DNA of 64,000 bases from Anodontia alba. Its lineage: Eukaryota; Mollusca; Bivalvia; Lucinida; Lucinidae. The position numbers and the translations under genes are program-made. The notes beneath the pieces are model-generated. The model made no database searches. It saw only the letters and a list, made by a program, of their open reading frames with translations, and was not told the origin of the DNA. Positions 24,201-33,003 of the stretch are shown here, in pieces. Where the stretch lies: NCBI GenBank assembly GCA_964016985.1, contig OZ024823.1, positions 106,566,476 to 106,630,475 of the forward strand, in the 5' to 3' direction. The first letter of the stretch is position 1. Each line of letters opens with the position of its first letter.

Positions 24201-27200
24201 AAACTAGATCACTATGGTCAAAAACTAGGTCACTAGGTTGAATTTCTTTAAAAACTTGTGTGCTCTCAAGAGGCCACCATTTTGCTTCAATTGTCATGAA
24301 ACTACTAGAATGTTTGTTTTGATAATATCTGGGGCAAAATTCAAATTAGAATATGGGTCATGTGGGGTTAAAAACTAGATCTCCAGGTCAGATTTCTTAA
24401 TAACCTTGTCTGTACTCTAGAAACCACAGTTCTGCTTCAATCTTCCAGAAACTATGGGTCTTGTGGGGTTAAAATGTAGGTCAAATTTCTATAACACTGT
24501 GTGTGCACTCTAGAAGCTACAGTTTCTAATCTTTATGAAACCTTACCAGAATGTTTGTTTTGTTAATATCTCGGTCAATATCAAATATAGGTCGGGGGTG
24601 GTCGGGAGTGGCAATGGTGTCCTGTATCTTACGTCACCGGGGCGTCCAACTGAAATTGGCTTACAGTTGGGCAAGGCCTGCTATCCTTGTAGCAGGTAAG
24701 GGTAGAGGGGGAATGTTTTTATTTCTTCTGTTTCTTCACTTTCATTCCTGTTCCTATTTCGTCCCTAATCATCTCTTTCATCTCCTCTACTATCTCTTCT
24801 ATCTCTTTTCTCCCTTTCTCTGGGAGACGACACAAAATGATCCACAAGGGTTGACGTGTCGTTAAACCCCAACACAATCAAATCAAATATAGGTCATGAG
24901 GAGTCAAAAACTAAATCATTAGGTCAAATTTCTTTAAAACCTTGTGTGCACTCTAGAGTCTTCATTCTTCATGAACCCTTATCAGAATTTTTTTCTTGAT
25001 AACATCTCAGTCAAGTTTGAAAATGGGTTTAATATGTGGGCTCAGTCTAGGTCACTAGGTCAAATGTCTTTAATTTTTGACTGAACATGAATGATTGGAT
25101 GATATCTTAGTCAGGTTGGAATATAATTTGATATTTGGTATGTAGCTTCATCTAGTAAACCTTTATCAAGATTATTCAAATTACAGCCATCGGGTCCAAA
25201 ATGGCCCTGCCCCTGGGGTCCCTTGTTATCTCACCTGAGCACAATGTGTTCATGGTGAGTTATCATGGTCTGTCGCCATCCACTTTTGTTGTAGTGTCCT
25301 ATCATAATTTCTTTATTGAATGGATTTTTAACCAAACCCTTTGGAATGATCCTTTGGGGGTCTTCTTTGAAATTTGTTTGAATTCCAGATAAAAAAAAAA
25401 AAATGAGGCCCTGTTTGCCATGTACAGAATTGCTGCACAATTTTATAAGACCGTTGTGTCACTCTTGAACATTAAATTTATACAAAAATCTTAGGGCAGT
25501 CTTCTTGTGTGAAACTTCAATATTCAGCATGCAAATTTGTTAGCACAGGTGAACAATATACTTCCATCATGGTCCTTGTAATTCCAAACATGATCGTGTA
25601 ACATATCAAACTGAATCATTGAATGGCATGAAAAATAAAGCAAGTATCTTCTTAAAACATCATATATGGGATTGTTGGAGTGGGGTGGTGGATGGATGGG
25701 GATGTGGGTCAAAATTACAGTGTTTGAAGATGGTCATGTACATGTAGCATACAGAATCATATGGCATGACGAGTAGAACTCTTAACAGCAAAACAAAATA
25801 ATTTTTATGCCCCCCCCCCCCCCCCTTTTAAAATACATGTACTTAGTGGAATGGCAAACAGTGCAGACCCTGATCAGATCTGGATCTACAATGTTTGCAT
25901 ATGTCATTTTGCCAGAAACTGGTGTTCAAAATTTGAGGACATTTACAGTAATATTTTCATAGTCTGTTTGAATTTACTTGGACTAACTTTGAAGTAGAGA
26001 AGCATATGTTTACCATTGCTTTTATTCATAATTCTGTTTTTCTCTCATTTCAGAGATTAATAGACAAATCAAAGGTAACGTGTATAAAGTGGATACCCTG
26101 TTCTACAAACCAGTTTCTTGTCTCTCACAGTAGTGGACAAATGTATGTGTTTAATGAGGAACTTCCATGTGGGCCTACCCCACCCCACTATCAGTCTTTC
26201 AAACAAGGGGACTGTTTTGCTGTTTACACGTGTAAAGCAAGAAGTACAAGAAATCCCCTGTACAGATGGGTAATTGGGCAAGGAGCAATCAATGAATTTG
26301 CATTCTCACCCTGTTCAAGATATTTAGCAGTAGTTAGTCAAGACGGTTATTTACGAGTGTTTAATTATGATTCTATGGATTTAATAGGTACAATGAAAAG
26401 TTATTTTGGTGGTTTATTATGTGTGTGCTGGTCACCGGATGGTAAATACATTGTAACAGGTGGTGAGGATGATCTAGTGACCGTGTGGTCTTTTCATGAA
26501 AAGCGGGTCATCTGCAGAGGTCAAGGCCACAAGTCATGGGTTAGTGTAGTAGCCTTTGATCCATACACATCAACGACAGAGACTGATAGCTGCGATGTTA
26601 GTGGAAGTGAAGATGAATTAATTCACAGTCATTATAGCACTGATCCAAATGTGTCAGATAATTCACCTTTCTTGAATGGCATTCACCCTAGGACAAATCT
26701 GAACACTAATGGTAATCATACACATTCTTCAAATCCATTGAAAACAAGTGCTAATTCCAATATAATATGTTACAGGTTTGGCTCTATAGGACACGATACA
26801 ATGTTATGTCTTTGGGATTTAACAGAAGATGTAATCAAACATCCTGTTGGCAGATTACGGACTAGTGTATTAGTGGCAAACACAAACAGTAATTTTATGA
26901 ATACAGTTCCCCGGTGTACTCCTAAAACTAACTGTGTATCAAACGACGTGTCTGTGATTGATGGACATGCATATGCAATAGGAAATTCTTTGAGTACAAC
27001 AGCAAAGTTTGCAACTTTATCACTAGGTGATAGAAAAGAATCACAAGACAAAAAAGAACACAAAAGAAACTTTAGTTTGGCAGGTAGAAGTAGTGATAAA
27101 AACTCTGCTGCTAAAGCAAACCATATAAGGCCTCCAGATAATGCCTTAAAACTTTTAGGTACAGCAGCATGTCCTAGAATGTCAGAAGCACCATTGTTAG

Positions 27201-30200
27201 AACCCTTAATTTGTAAAAAAGTGTCTGTAGACAGATTAACGTCATTAGTATTTAGAGAAGAATGTTTAATCACTGCATGTCAAGAAGGGCTTGTGTATAC
27301 CTGGGCAAGGCCTGGCACAGTTGTAAGTATAATCTTTGATTCTTTATAAAAAGTAAAGTTTTTGTTCTACTTTGTGGTACCACCGGTATATGTATGCCCA
27401 GGGCTGCCAGGGGTATGTACATATAGTTTTTTTTTTTTTTGCTTTTCCATTAGTGCGTTTGTTCATATGTACATGTTGGTATTGGCTTACAGTTGGGCAA
27501 GGCCTGCTATCCTTGCAGCAGGTAAAGGTGAAGGTGAAGGGGAAATGTTTTTATTTCGCTTTTTTTTTTTTTTCCACATTTATTTTCCTTTCTCCCCTGT
27601 CCCTCTCTTTCATCTCCACTACCTTTTCTATGCAAGTCTGGATCATAGCTCGAGACAAGGCACTTTATTTAACAGAAAAGTATTGATATGTTTCTGATTT
27701 CTTGACAAAAAACGTATGTTGTGGGTAGATGATTTCGTTAGAACTGCGACACAAGTTCTGATTAACCTCTTAGAGGACTAAGCCTACCCAGGAAAAAGTG
27801 TGGTAAGTTAAACTGACAGCGCTTGACGTTACCCTAATGGGTTGAACAGGGCAGTAAAATCTCAACACAAACAAACAAACATTGCACAGGACTCAAAACT
27901 TCCACTCATTTGCTTGTATTTACAAATAGCAGGTGGGACAGGACAAGCAGAAATATTGAATGTACTGGTCCAACAGGATGAGTAATTGTATAATATGGTG
28001 TTAGAGGATTTCTATCCTTTGCTTAGCACTCTAGGTAGAAGTTTCAACTGATGACATTTTTTGTTTTTTTTTATTTTTCCCAGAAAGTAGCATGTGACAT
28101 TTCATGCACATTGTCTCAAGTGGAGACAATGTGCATGAAATGTCAAATCCTGATTTCTGGGAAAAATAAGAAAACTACATTGATTTGTTGTCTGCTGAAT
28201 TAGTCGAGAGAGTGGTAAAGATGCCCACTCAGTTGATTTGAAAACATTTTAAAAACATGTCATGAGTACTCATTAGAAGGGCCTCCTAAAGGCACTTCTA
28301 ATGAGTGCCCATAATACATATGTATATGTTTCCATGGTGAATAAAGAAAGGTGTTGTTTTTGATAGCCCTCTTATCTAGAGCTGTGGGATAGTTTGGGTT
28401 TGTGGCAAGCCCATGCAAAAACGTGTCTTCAGGCATATACAGACAGCGAAGGCCCAGATTAGCCTGCTTCTTCAGTCTGATCAGGGCCCACACTGACCAC
28501 AAACAGAACCATTGGATATCATTATAGAATGTCTCAGTGGAGACAAAATGCCTGGATGAGAGTTTGAGCATGAGCAGGATGAATCAGGCCCCGAGGTTAT
28601 AAAACTTTTTTCATGCTCAACTCAGCTGAGCATGAAAATTTCTCTGCTAATAAATATGAAAATGTCTTTTTATTAGCAGAGAAATTTTCATGCTCAGCTA
28701 CATTTAGCAAGAAAGAATTAAGATTTGTTAGTAATTAGAGATTTATTAAGAGGACAAATTTCATGCTCCTCTGAGTTGAGCATGAAAAATGTTTTATAAC
28801 CTTGGGGCCTGAATCTCGACTTTTTGCGCATGCTCAAAGATATCTTTTCAGTTGGCGTGGTCCATATGATGGTGTGCATGGCTCAAAATGGATAACATTT
28901 TCTTCTTTTTGCAGGGCTTGACACAGCAGCATGCTGTGGTAAGTACTTTCTTACCTATATAACTTTGGACAGAAAAGAAAAAAAAAAAGAATTTGATTTA
29001 TTCATCTGGATATTGTTTGTCTGGAATGGCAGAAATACTGTTTTGTGTCTGCTTAAGTTACTTGTGTGTGCATGCATGCCTGCATAGTGATACTTTTAGA
29101 ATAATGTAAAATGCATGGATATGCCAGTTTCAAACCGAAGGAGGTTTGAAAACAAACACACCCGTAACACCAGATAAGGCACATTTTTTAACAAAAAAGT
29201 ACTGATATTTTCCTTATTTCTCCATGAAGACATAGGTTGTGGGTACACATTAGAAGCACCTTGCCGAGGAGCTTCTAACGACTACCAAAAACATTTCTTT
29301 TATGGAGAAATAAGTAAAATAATTTTTGGATACACCCTCTTATCTGGAGGTGTGTTGAAAGCCAAAAGAATTTTAAAAAAAATCCCATGCAGCAGCAAGT
29401 TATATCAGGATGACTATCAAGTGATGGAATTCACAATTTTATAGAGGGACTGGATAACTATAGATAGTACATGGGTCTAGATAAGGATGGGTATCAGGTT
29501 AATGGTTTTCTTATTTCTCGAAGAAAACATATTTTGTGGGTACTCATAAGAAGCGCCTCGCTGAGGCGCTTCTAATGAGTATACACAACATATGTTTTCG
29601 TCGAGAAATAAGAAAAATACAGATACTTTCTGGTTGAAAAAAAAGCACCTTATCAAGAGCTATGATAGTAGATTCTCCTTCATTTTTTACAAGGGTCTGG
29701 CCTCGATGGCTCAGTTGGATGCACCTCTGCCTGGTGATCAGGAGGTCATGGGTTTGATCCCCTCCAGGTCTGGCAAAATTCTTTTGGGAGATTGGTCATG
29801 AAATATTTTCTACAGTTCTCTCTCTTCCACTGATTCAAGAAAGGCAATTGTCAGTTTCTGGCAAAAGAATGTACACAAATACTGGTCAGTTGCCTACAGG
29901 ACTAACCCTGCCCAGGAAAAGTGGTTAAGTAAACTGACTGGCTCGACATGACCCTAATGGGTTGACTGGGTCATGAAACCCCAAGTCAACTCAGTTTGCA
30001 CAAGGGAGACACTTTTTGTGACTTCCAGTTTGCCTTCCTGCAGAACTAGTCCCTTCTGAAATGGTGTGTGTACTTTAAAGGGAATGAATGTGAGTACATG
30101 TACATTGTATGTGCAAGGTGATTCAGATGAGGACCACAGCATTAGTTCAATGAAATCATAGCTCCAGATAAGCAAGGCTATCCACTTAATATGTTTCTTA

Positions 30201-30539
30201 TATCCATGAAAACATGTTGTGGGTTCACATTAGTAGTGCCTCAATGAGATTTCATAGGGAAATAAGAAAAATATCAGTACTTGTCAGTTGGAAAAAAAGC
30301 ACGTTATATGGAAATGTTGAAGTGAAAAAACATAAAATACATTTGATTTATATGTACCAATTATTTAGTTCTGTGATTTGTCAGTATTAAAGAAAAAAAT
30401 GTTTTGATTTATTGATTGAGTGATTTAAATCATAAAAAAAAAGGGGAAGATTAAACAAAACCATCAGTCAACAATGACTCATTGTATTTTTATTATTTAT
30501 TCACTTATTTATTTTTTGTGCTTTCAGGAGAGTTTGTGA
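14981..30539 (+). CDS. WDR20: WDR20 orthologue, five coding exons
   Basis: Joining 14981-15226, 19815-19997, 26054-27322, 28915-28938 and 30528-30539 gives a 577-residue protein. All introns are phase 0 with GT/AG borders. Length and sequence match vertebrate WDR20 as I remember it (about 569 residues). Diagnostic blocks are ICFNVGRELYFYYYNGVRK, PIDKRVYKGTFPTCHDFN, GQVQLIDPIKKEL, APHY-like PTPPHYQSFKQGDCFAVYTC, MKSYFGGLLCVCWSPDGKY (about 256-275), VTVWSF (286-291), LCLWDL (394-399), KFATLSLGDRKE and PLLEPLICKK (from about 524). In vertebrates this WD40 protein binds and activates USP12 and USP46 together with UAF1/WDR48; that role is inferred from orthology. The loop around residues 320-385, rich in Ser and Asn, is the divergent linker also variable in vertebrates. 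DMWD is the vertebrate paralogue, and a single mollusc gene may represent both. Introns total about 13.8 kb of repeats. Confidence 0.93.
15227..17280. other. WDR20 intron 1, first part
   Basis: No exon or RNA gene was recognised. Fragments around 16190-16270 and 16785-16800 (TTTCCAGATGTCCG, GACAGATGTCCGG) suggest a decayed dispersed repeat with GTCCG/GTCGGA motifs. Confidence 0.35.
17284..17940. repeat. Tandem array, about 164-177-bp unit, four copies
   Basis: AAGTTAGTATT recurs at about 17367, 17531, 17708 and 17877. Each unit also contains TCGACATTTATGTC, CTACAAGACTRAACAACCATC and a CCGTCTGTC-rich stretch. It merges directly into the 146-bp array. Confidence 0.85.
17940..19040. repeat. Tandem array, about 146-bp unit, eight copies
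   Basis: GTGACCTTGACCTATA recurs at 17973, 18119, 18265, 18410, 18555, 18701, 18847 and 18975, with spacings of 145-146 bp (the last 128). Units also hold ATCTCCTCAACTATAAGGCC, CTTGCATAGTGCTTCTCCT and CTTGGCAGGTACCTTGACC. Every unit includes TGACCTTGACCT, two abutting nuclear-receptor half-sites. Confidence 0.9.
19268..19332. repeat. Short perfect-armed hairpin
   Basis: TCTTATTTCTCAAAGAAAAC is followed by TTTTCTTTGAGAAATAAGA around a loop containing ATAAGTTGTGG. It looks like a minimal member of the foldback family that carries CATATGTTGTGGG. Confidence 0.75.
19815..19997 (+). CDS. WDR20: WDR20 coding exon 2
   Basis: 61 codons (residues 83-143) from AADLTKPIDKRVYKG to KLYNEE. The acceptor is a T run followed by AACAG, the donor GAG|GTGAGT. 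It includes QVQLIDPIKKE, one of the most conserved WDR20 stretches. Confidence 0.95.
19998..21311. other. WDR20 intron 2, first part
   Basis: No gene seen. A region around 20840-21060 repeats GTCCTGCARA and GTCTGTCKGACA motifs several times in both orientations. It is probably a decayed inverted repeat. Confidence 0.4.
21312..24026 (+). mobile_element. Large AGCTCACCTGAGC-type element, interrupted
   Basis: Begins TTTTTAGCTCACCTGAGCCG with a built-in hairpin (CTCACCTGAGCC / GGCTCACAGGTGAG) and ends CTCAGGTGAACTG... GGCCCTCTGGTT. It holds repeated units with AGATGGCCACCATGTCCATA, TATGGTAAAA and GGGAAAAAGTCAA. A second element (21730-22849) is inserted within it. No transposase gene is seen, so it is presumably non-autonomous. 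Confidence 0.7.
21730..22849 (+). mobile_element. Nested element with 180-bp tandem units
   Basis: Starts TTTTTAGCTTGCAGGGACTA with hairpin AGGGACTATGTCCCT and ends AGCTGTGTTGTCTTCTGACA... CTCTTGTT. GGTCAAGGTC recurs at 21951, 22131, 22311 and 22491, exactly 180 bp apart. It interrupts a host unit whose uninterrupted form is visible at 23265-23310. A diverged copy of the array is at 50690-51490. Confidence 0.75.
24027..25228 (+). mobile_element. Second AGCTCACCTGAGC-type element, with SINE insertion
   Basis: Follows the previous element with no gap: GGCTCACCTGAGTATGATGT ... GAGCTATTGTGATCACC. It ends TGGCCCTGCCCCTGGGGTCC CTTGTTA, where a further truncated copy starts (TCTCACCTGAGCACAATGTG). 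Internal units carry AAACTAGRTC and CTCTAGARRC blocks. It is interrupted at 24594-24882 by a SINE-like element. Confidence 0.7.
24594..24882 (+). mobile_element. SINE-like element (CAATCAA-tailed), full copy with 13-bp target duplication
   Basis: A 289-bp insert between two copies of TCAAATATAGGTC (24581-24593 and 24883-24895). Family landmarks are ACGTCACCGGGGCGTCCAAC, TTGGCTTACAGTTGGGCAAG, a CTTCTGTTTCTTCACTTTCA pyrimidine tract, GACACAAAATGAYCCACAAG and a GTTAAACCCCAACACAATCA tail. The duplication supports target-primed retroposition. The 5' end has no clear tRNA boxes. Confidence 0.8.
25229..26053. other. WDR20 intron 2, last part
   Basis: Starts with a truncated dispersed-repeat end. 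A C tract lies at 25809-25826. No exon is seen before the acceptor TCTCTCATTTCAG at 26053. Confidence 0.5.
26054..27322 (+). CDS. WDR20: WDR20 coding exon 3
   Basis: 423 codons (residues 144-566) from RLIDKSKVTCIKW to ARPGTV. It holds most of the propeller: CSRYLAVVSQDGYLRVFNYD, CWSPDGKYIVTGGEDDLVTV, SWVSVVAFDPYTS, RFGSIGHDTMLCLWDLTED and LVFREECLITACQEG. Codons upstream of 26054 in the same frame are intronic. The donor GTT|GTAAGT sits in frame, and reading through it gives VSIIFDSL and a stop at 27349. Confidence 0.95.
27323..27349 (+). CDS. WDR20: Alternative WDR20 C-terminus by donor read-through
   Basis: If the exon 3 donor is not used, translation adds VSIIFDSL and stops (27347-27349), for a total of 574 residues. 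One vertebrate WDR20 isoform, as I recall it, ends RPGKVVSFNP, where the second V and the S are likewise the codons of the GTAAGT donor. The parallel is inferred, not verified. Confidence 0.5.
   Translation, partial: VSIIFDSL
27480..27665 (+). repeat. Partial CAATCAA-family SINE-like copy
   Basis: ATTGGCTTACAGTTGGGCAA, CTATCCTTGCAGCAGGTAA and the pyrimidine-rich tract match 24594-24882. The copy lacks both ends. Confidence 0.8.
27745..27885 (+). repeat. 3' end of a tRNA-type SINE
   Basis: TTAGAGGACTAAGCCTACCC, AAACTGAC and TGACCCTAATGGGTTGA-like sequence plus a CAACACAAACAAACAAAC tail match the 3' half of the SINE at 48087-48394. Confidence 0.8.
28072..28170. repeat. Palindromic element, GGAGACAAT family
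   Basis: GTGACATTTCATGCACATTG and its complement CAATGTGCATGAAATGTCAA meet at GTCTCAAGTGGAGAC. The outer arms are TTTTTCCCAGAAA and TTTCTGGGAAAAA. Related copies are at 36057, 45194 and 46647. Confidence 0.9.
28425..28850. repeat. Nested double hairpin upstream of the microexon
   Basis: Outer arms: TTATAAAACTTTTTTCATGC (about 28598) against GCATGAAAAATGTTTTATAA (about 28779). Inner arms: GAGCATGAAAATTTCTCTGC (about 28628) against GCAGAGAAATTTTCATGCTC (about 28676). The 28425-28530 part belongs to the GATCAGCCTG family of short palindromes. The inner hairpin ends about 220 bp, and the outer about 115 bp, before exon 4. Confidence 0.8.
28915..28938 (+). CDS. WDR20: WDR20 coding exon 4, 24-bp microexon
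   Basis: The acceptor TTCTTCTTTTTGCAG is followed by eight codons, GLTQQHAV (residues 567-574), then GTAAGT. It is phase 0 at both ends, so skipping would keep the frame. The assignment rests on strong splice signals and phase, because I cannot confirm homology of the eight residues. Confidence 0.7.
29212..29320. repeat. Palindromic element, CATATGTTGTGGG family
   Basis: CTTATTTCTCCAT... GTTGTGGGTACACATTAGAA meets TTCTAACGACTACC... ATGGAGAAATAAG around GCACCTTGCCGAGGAGC. The arms are diverged. Confidence 0.85.
29505..29616. repeat. Palindromic element, CATATGTTGTGGG family
   Basis: TTCTTATTTCTCGAAGAAAA to TTTTCGTCGAGAAATAAGAA, centred on AAGCGCCTCGCTGAGGCGCTT. The whole copy is a near-perfect hairpin of about 110 bases. 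Confidence 0.9.
29699..29997 (+). mobile_element. tRNA-derived SINE
   Basis: The head has pol III A-box-like TGGCTCAGTTGG and B-box-like GGTTTGATCCC at tRNA spacing. The shared body follows: CATGAAATATTTTCTACRGT, CTGATTCAAGAA, TTGTCAGTTTCTGGC and TGACCCTAATGGGTTGACTG. Intronic in WDR20. Related copies are at 48087 and 55893. Confidence 0.85.
30528..30539 (+). CDS. WDR20: WDR20 coding exon 5 (terminal)
   Basis: The acceptor TTTTTTGTGCTTTCAG is followed by GAG AGT TTG and stop TGA, so the protein ends ...HAVESL. The 3' UTR continues from 30540. The nearest AATAAA is at about 31023, inside a palindromic element; no polyadenylation site can be fixed. Confidence 0.65.
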   Translation, partial: ESL

Positions 30540-30914
30540 CAGTGAAGCGTCCTGTGATCGTCATTAGAAGACAACCTTTCTGCACTTGTGATATTGTTGT
30601 TGATCTATTAGAGGCTTATAACCCACTGTACCTCCTGTTTAATCCTATTCTCTAGACAAGACAGAATTTTCTCAACAAGACAGCTATCCAGATACATATG
30701 TTGTTTCTCTGAAAATATGTTATGAATCCTCATTTATTAGAATAGATTCACTGAGACATTTCTAATGAGTTTACTTGACATGTTTTTAAGGAGAAACAAG
30801 ACTACCGGTATGTCAGTATTTTGGTCTACACAATGCAGCTGATCTCGAATCCTGTTTTTACTCTAAAGTGCTAACTCCCGCTTTCAAAATTGTAGCTTAC
30901 TACATTCTAAATTA

Positions 30915-31030
30915 TATATATATATATATATTTTCAGAGAAAATAAGATGGTATATCATGTGAATCATCTGCTAGGCAGGCAGTTCACATGTAATATCAA
31001 GCTATATATTCTCTGAAAAAAAAATAAAAT
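30915..31030. repeat. Palindromic element, TTCAGAGAAAATAA family
   Basis: TATATATTTTCAGAGAAAAT... GTGAATCATCTGCTAGGC meets GGCAGTTCACATG... ATATATTCTCTGAAAA. Relatives are at 49888-49980 and, decayed, 61437-61510. Confidence 0.75.
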
Positions 31031-31132
31031 AAAAATGTCATCAACTGCAGTTGTAATTTTCTTTTTAAGGTTAAACTGTCATCCAGTACATAACTATAGT
31101 AGGCACACCTTTCAGCAAAAATATATGGATAG

Positions 31133-31247
31133 TTTTCTTATTTCTCAAAAAAATAAGCGTACATTGTGGGTTTTCATTAGTAGCATCTTCACAAGGCACT
31201 ACTGATGAATACAGATAAAATACATTTTTATGAAGAAATAAGAAAAA
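31133..31247. repeat. Palindromic element, CATATGTTGTGGG family, diverged
   Basis: TTTTCTTATTTCTCAAAAAA to TATGAAGAAATAAGAAAA, with CATTGTGGGTTTTCATTAGT in one arm and ACTGATGAATACAG in the other. Confidence 0.75.
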
Positions 31248-31736
31248 TAATGGAGTAGTTCTCTAGAGCTTAGTATGTTTTTTGTTGTCATTCAACTGAG
31301 TTCTGTCAACTTACTATGGTAAATTTCCTAAAATTTCTAACATTTTATTTTTTAAACTGTTTTGGCCTAAACTTTGCTTTTTCACACCTGGTACTCGTAA
31401 GTGGTAGCCGGTGATTATGCACTCAAAATCTTTATGGGAACTTCCAGCCATGACTTACAAGACATCCAAATGTCAACAAATGGATAAGTTCTCCTGATTT
31501 ATGTAATTTTAGGCAATTTCATAGGCATATTTTGAAAAATCGGACAATGCTGTTCACAGCAACTTTCATTTCTGCATCAGAAAAGATAGAAGTTGGCTTG
31601 AAAAAAAACAAGCGACTAATTTTGTTTTGTTTAATGTCACGCAGAGAAGGGTTGTCCGATATTCCTGTTTTGACTTTTTTTTTCCCCCATGTAAAATGAA
31701 GATATTTTCAGCTACATGTATCTGGGCTATGAAATA

Positions 31737-32067
31737 CAGTCGACTCTCGTTATCTCGATTTCCAAGGGACTCTCTGATATAGTTCGAGATATCCGTAGTT
31801 CGACATATCAGGTTTGCAGAATTGAGGAAAAAATAATTTGATTAACCACATTTAACAAACTGATAGGTAATTGGACTTTTGAAGTTAGAGATATATTGAA
31901 AATATTGTTGAAAAGAGGAGAAATTGCTCCTTAGGAGCAATTTCTCCTCTTTTCTACAATATTTTCCATCTGTTATTAGGTTTTCATGTTTAGGCAGGGA
32001 CCAGATTTTCACTTCGAGATAAGCGGTTATTCGAGATAAGCGAGGTCGAGATAACCAGAGTCAACTG
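31737..32067 (+). mobile_element. Pogo-like MITE, copy 1 (331 bp)
   Basis: The TIRs are CAGTCGACTCTCGTTATCTC and its near complement ending GAGTCAACTG, flanked by TA on both sides. This terminus type fits pogo/Tigger members of the Tc1/mariner superfamily. An internal hairpin is GAGAAATTGCTCC / GGAGCAATTTCTC. Same length as the copy at 60406. Confidence 0.9.
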
Positions 32068-32514
32068 TACTTATTTAACATATTAAATAAGACATACTGC
32101 AACCTACGCCTACATTGAAATACAAAGGATGCTAAATTTCCCAAGCATTTCATCGGGGACTGAAATATTTGTGCCAAATATGACTTAACAAGGCCAATTA
32201 CCCCTTAATTGACCCTTACGGGGACAAGAAAGCCAATGGTCAGGTGTCTGATTACAAGGCCCCATTTTCAAAATATTCTATTTACATATAAACAAACACC
32301 ATGAAAGGTTTTGCAAATGAGACAGCATGTGTCAAGAAAGTTTTGATATGGCACATTTGCATATATTTGAAGCTCTCAGTTGATCAAATTTGTATAGAAG
32401 TTTAATTTTACTATTGTAAAAATGGCTTTGTGATGTATAGGCTTTCTTTCCCCCCGTAAGTATTAATATGCCCTTAAGGGGTATTTGGCCTTGCAAGTCG
32501 TAGGTTGATTTGGT

Positions 32515-33003
32515 GAGGCAGAGGTGTCATGTATCTTACTTCACCGAGGTGTCCAACTGATACTGGCTTACAGTTGGGCAAGGCCAGCTATCTTACGTCA
32601 CCGGGGCGTCCAACTGATATTGGCTTACAGTTGGGCAAGGCCTGCTATCCTTGTAGCAGGTAAGGGTAGATGGGGAATATTTTTATTTCTTCTGTTTCTT
32701 CACTTTCATTCCTGTTCCTTTCTTCCCTGTCCCTCTCTTTAATCTCTTCTACTATCTCTTCTATCACTTTTCCCCCTTTCTCTGGGAGATGACACAAAAT
32801 GACCCACAAGGGTTGACGTGTCATTAAACCCCAACACAATCAATCAATGGGCAAGGCCAGCTATCCTTGCAGCAGGTAAGGGTAGAGGGGGAATGTTTTT
32901 ATTTCTTTTGTTTCTTCACTATCATTCATTTTCCTTTCTCCCCTGCTCCTCTACTATCTCTTCTATCTCAGTTCTCCCTTTCACTGGGAGAAACCCCAAC
33001 TCA
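32515..33003 (+). repeat. Three tandem partial CAATCAA-family SINE-like copies
   Basis: The block TTGGCTTACAGTTGGGCAAG type head occurs at about 32564 and 32620. A full tail ends at 32847 (CAACACAATCAATCAA). A third headless copy, GGGCAAGGCCAGCTATCCTT, follows directly at 32848. Confidence 0.8.

Noticed and set aside
26006..26053. Start of the 447-codon open frame at 26006 as the true N-terminus of a gene
   Set aside because: These 16 codons are intron: a TCTCTCATTTCAG acceptor precedes the conserved RLIDKSKVTC at 26054, and the upstream exons continue the WDR20 frame exactly.
26770..27273. 167-codon minus-strand frame opposite WDR20 exon 3
   Set aside because: It is the shadow of a strongly conserved exon and has no domain or splice logic of its own.
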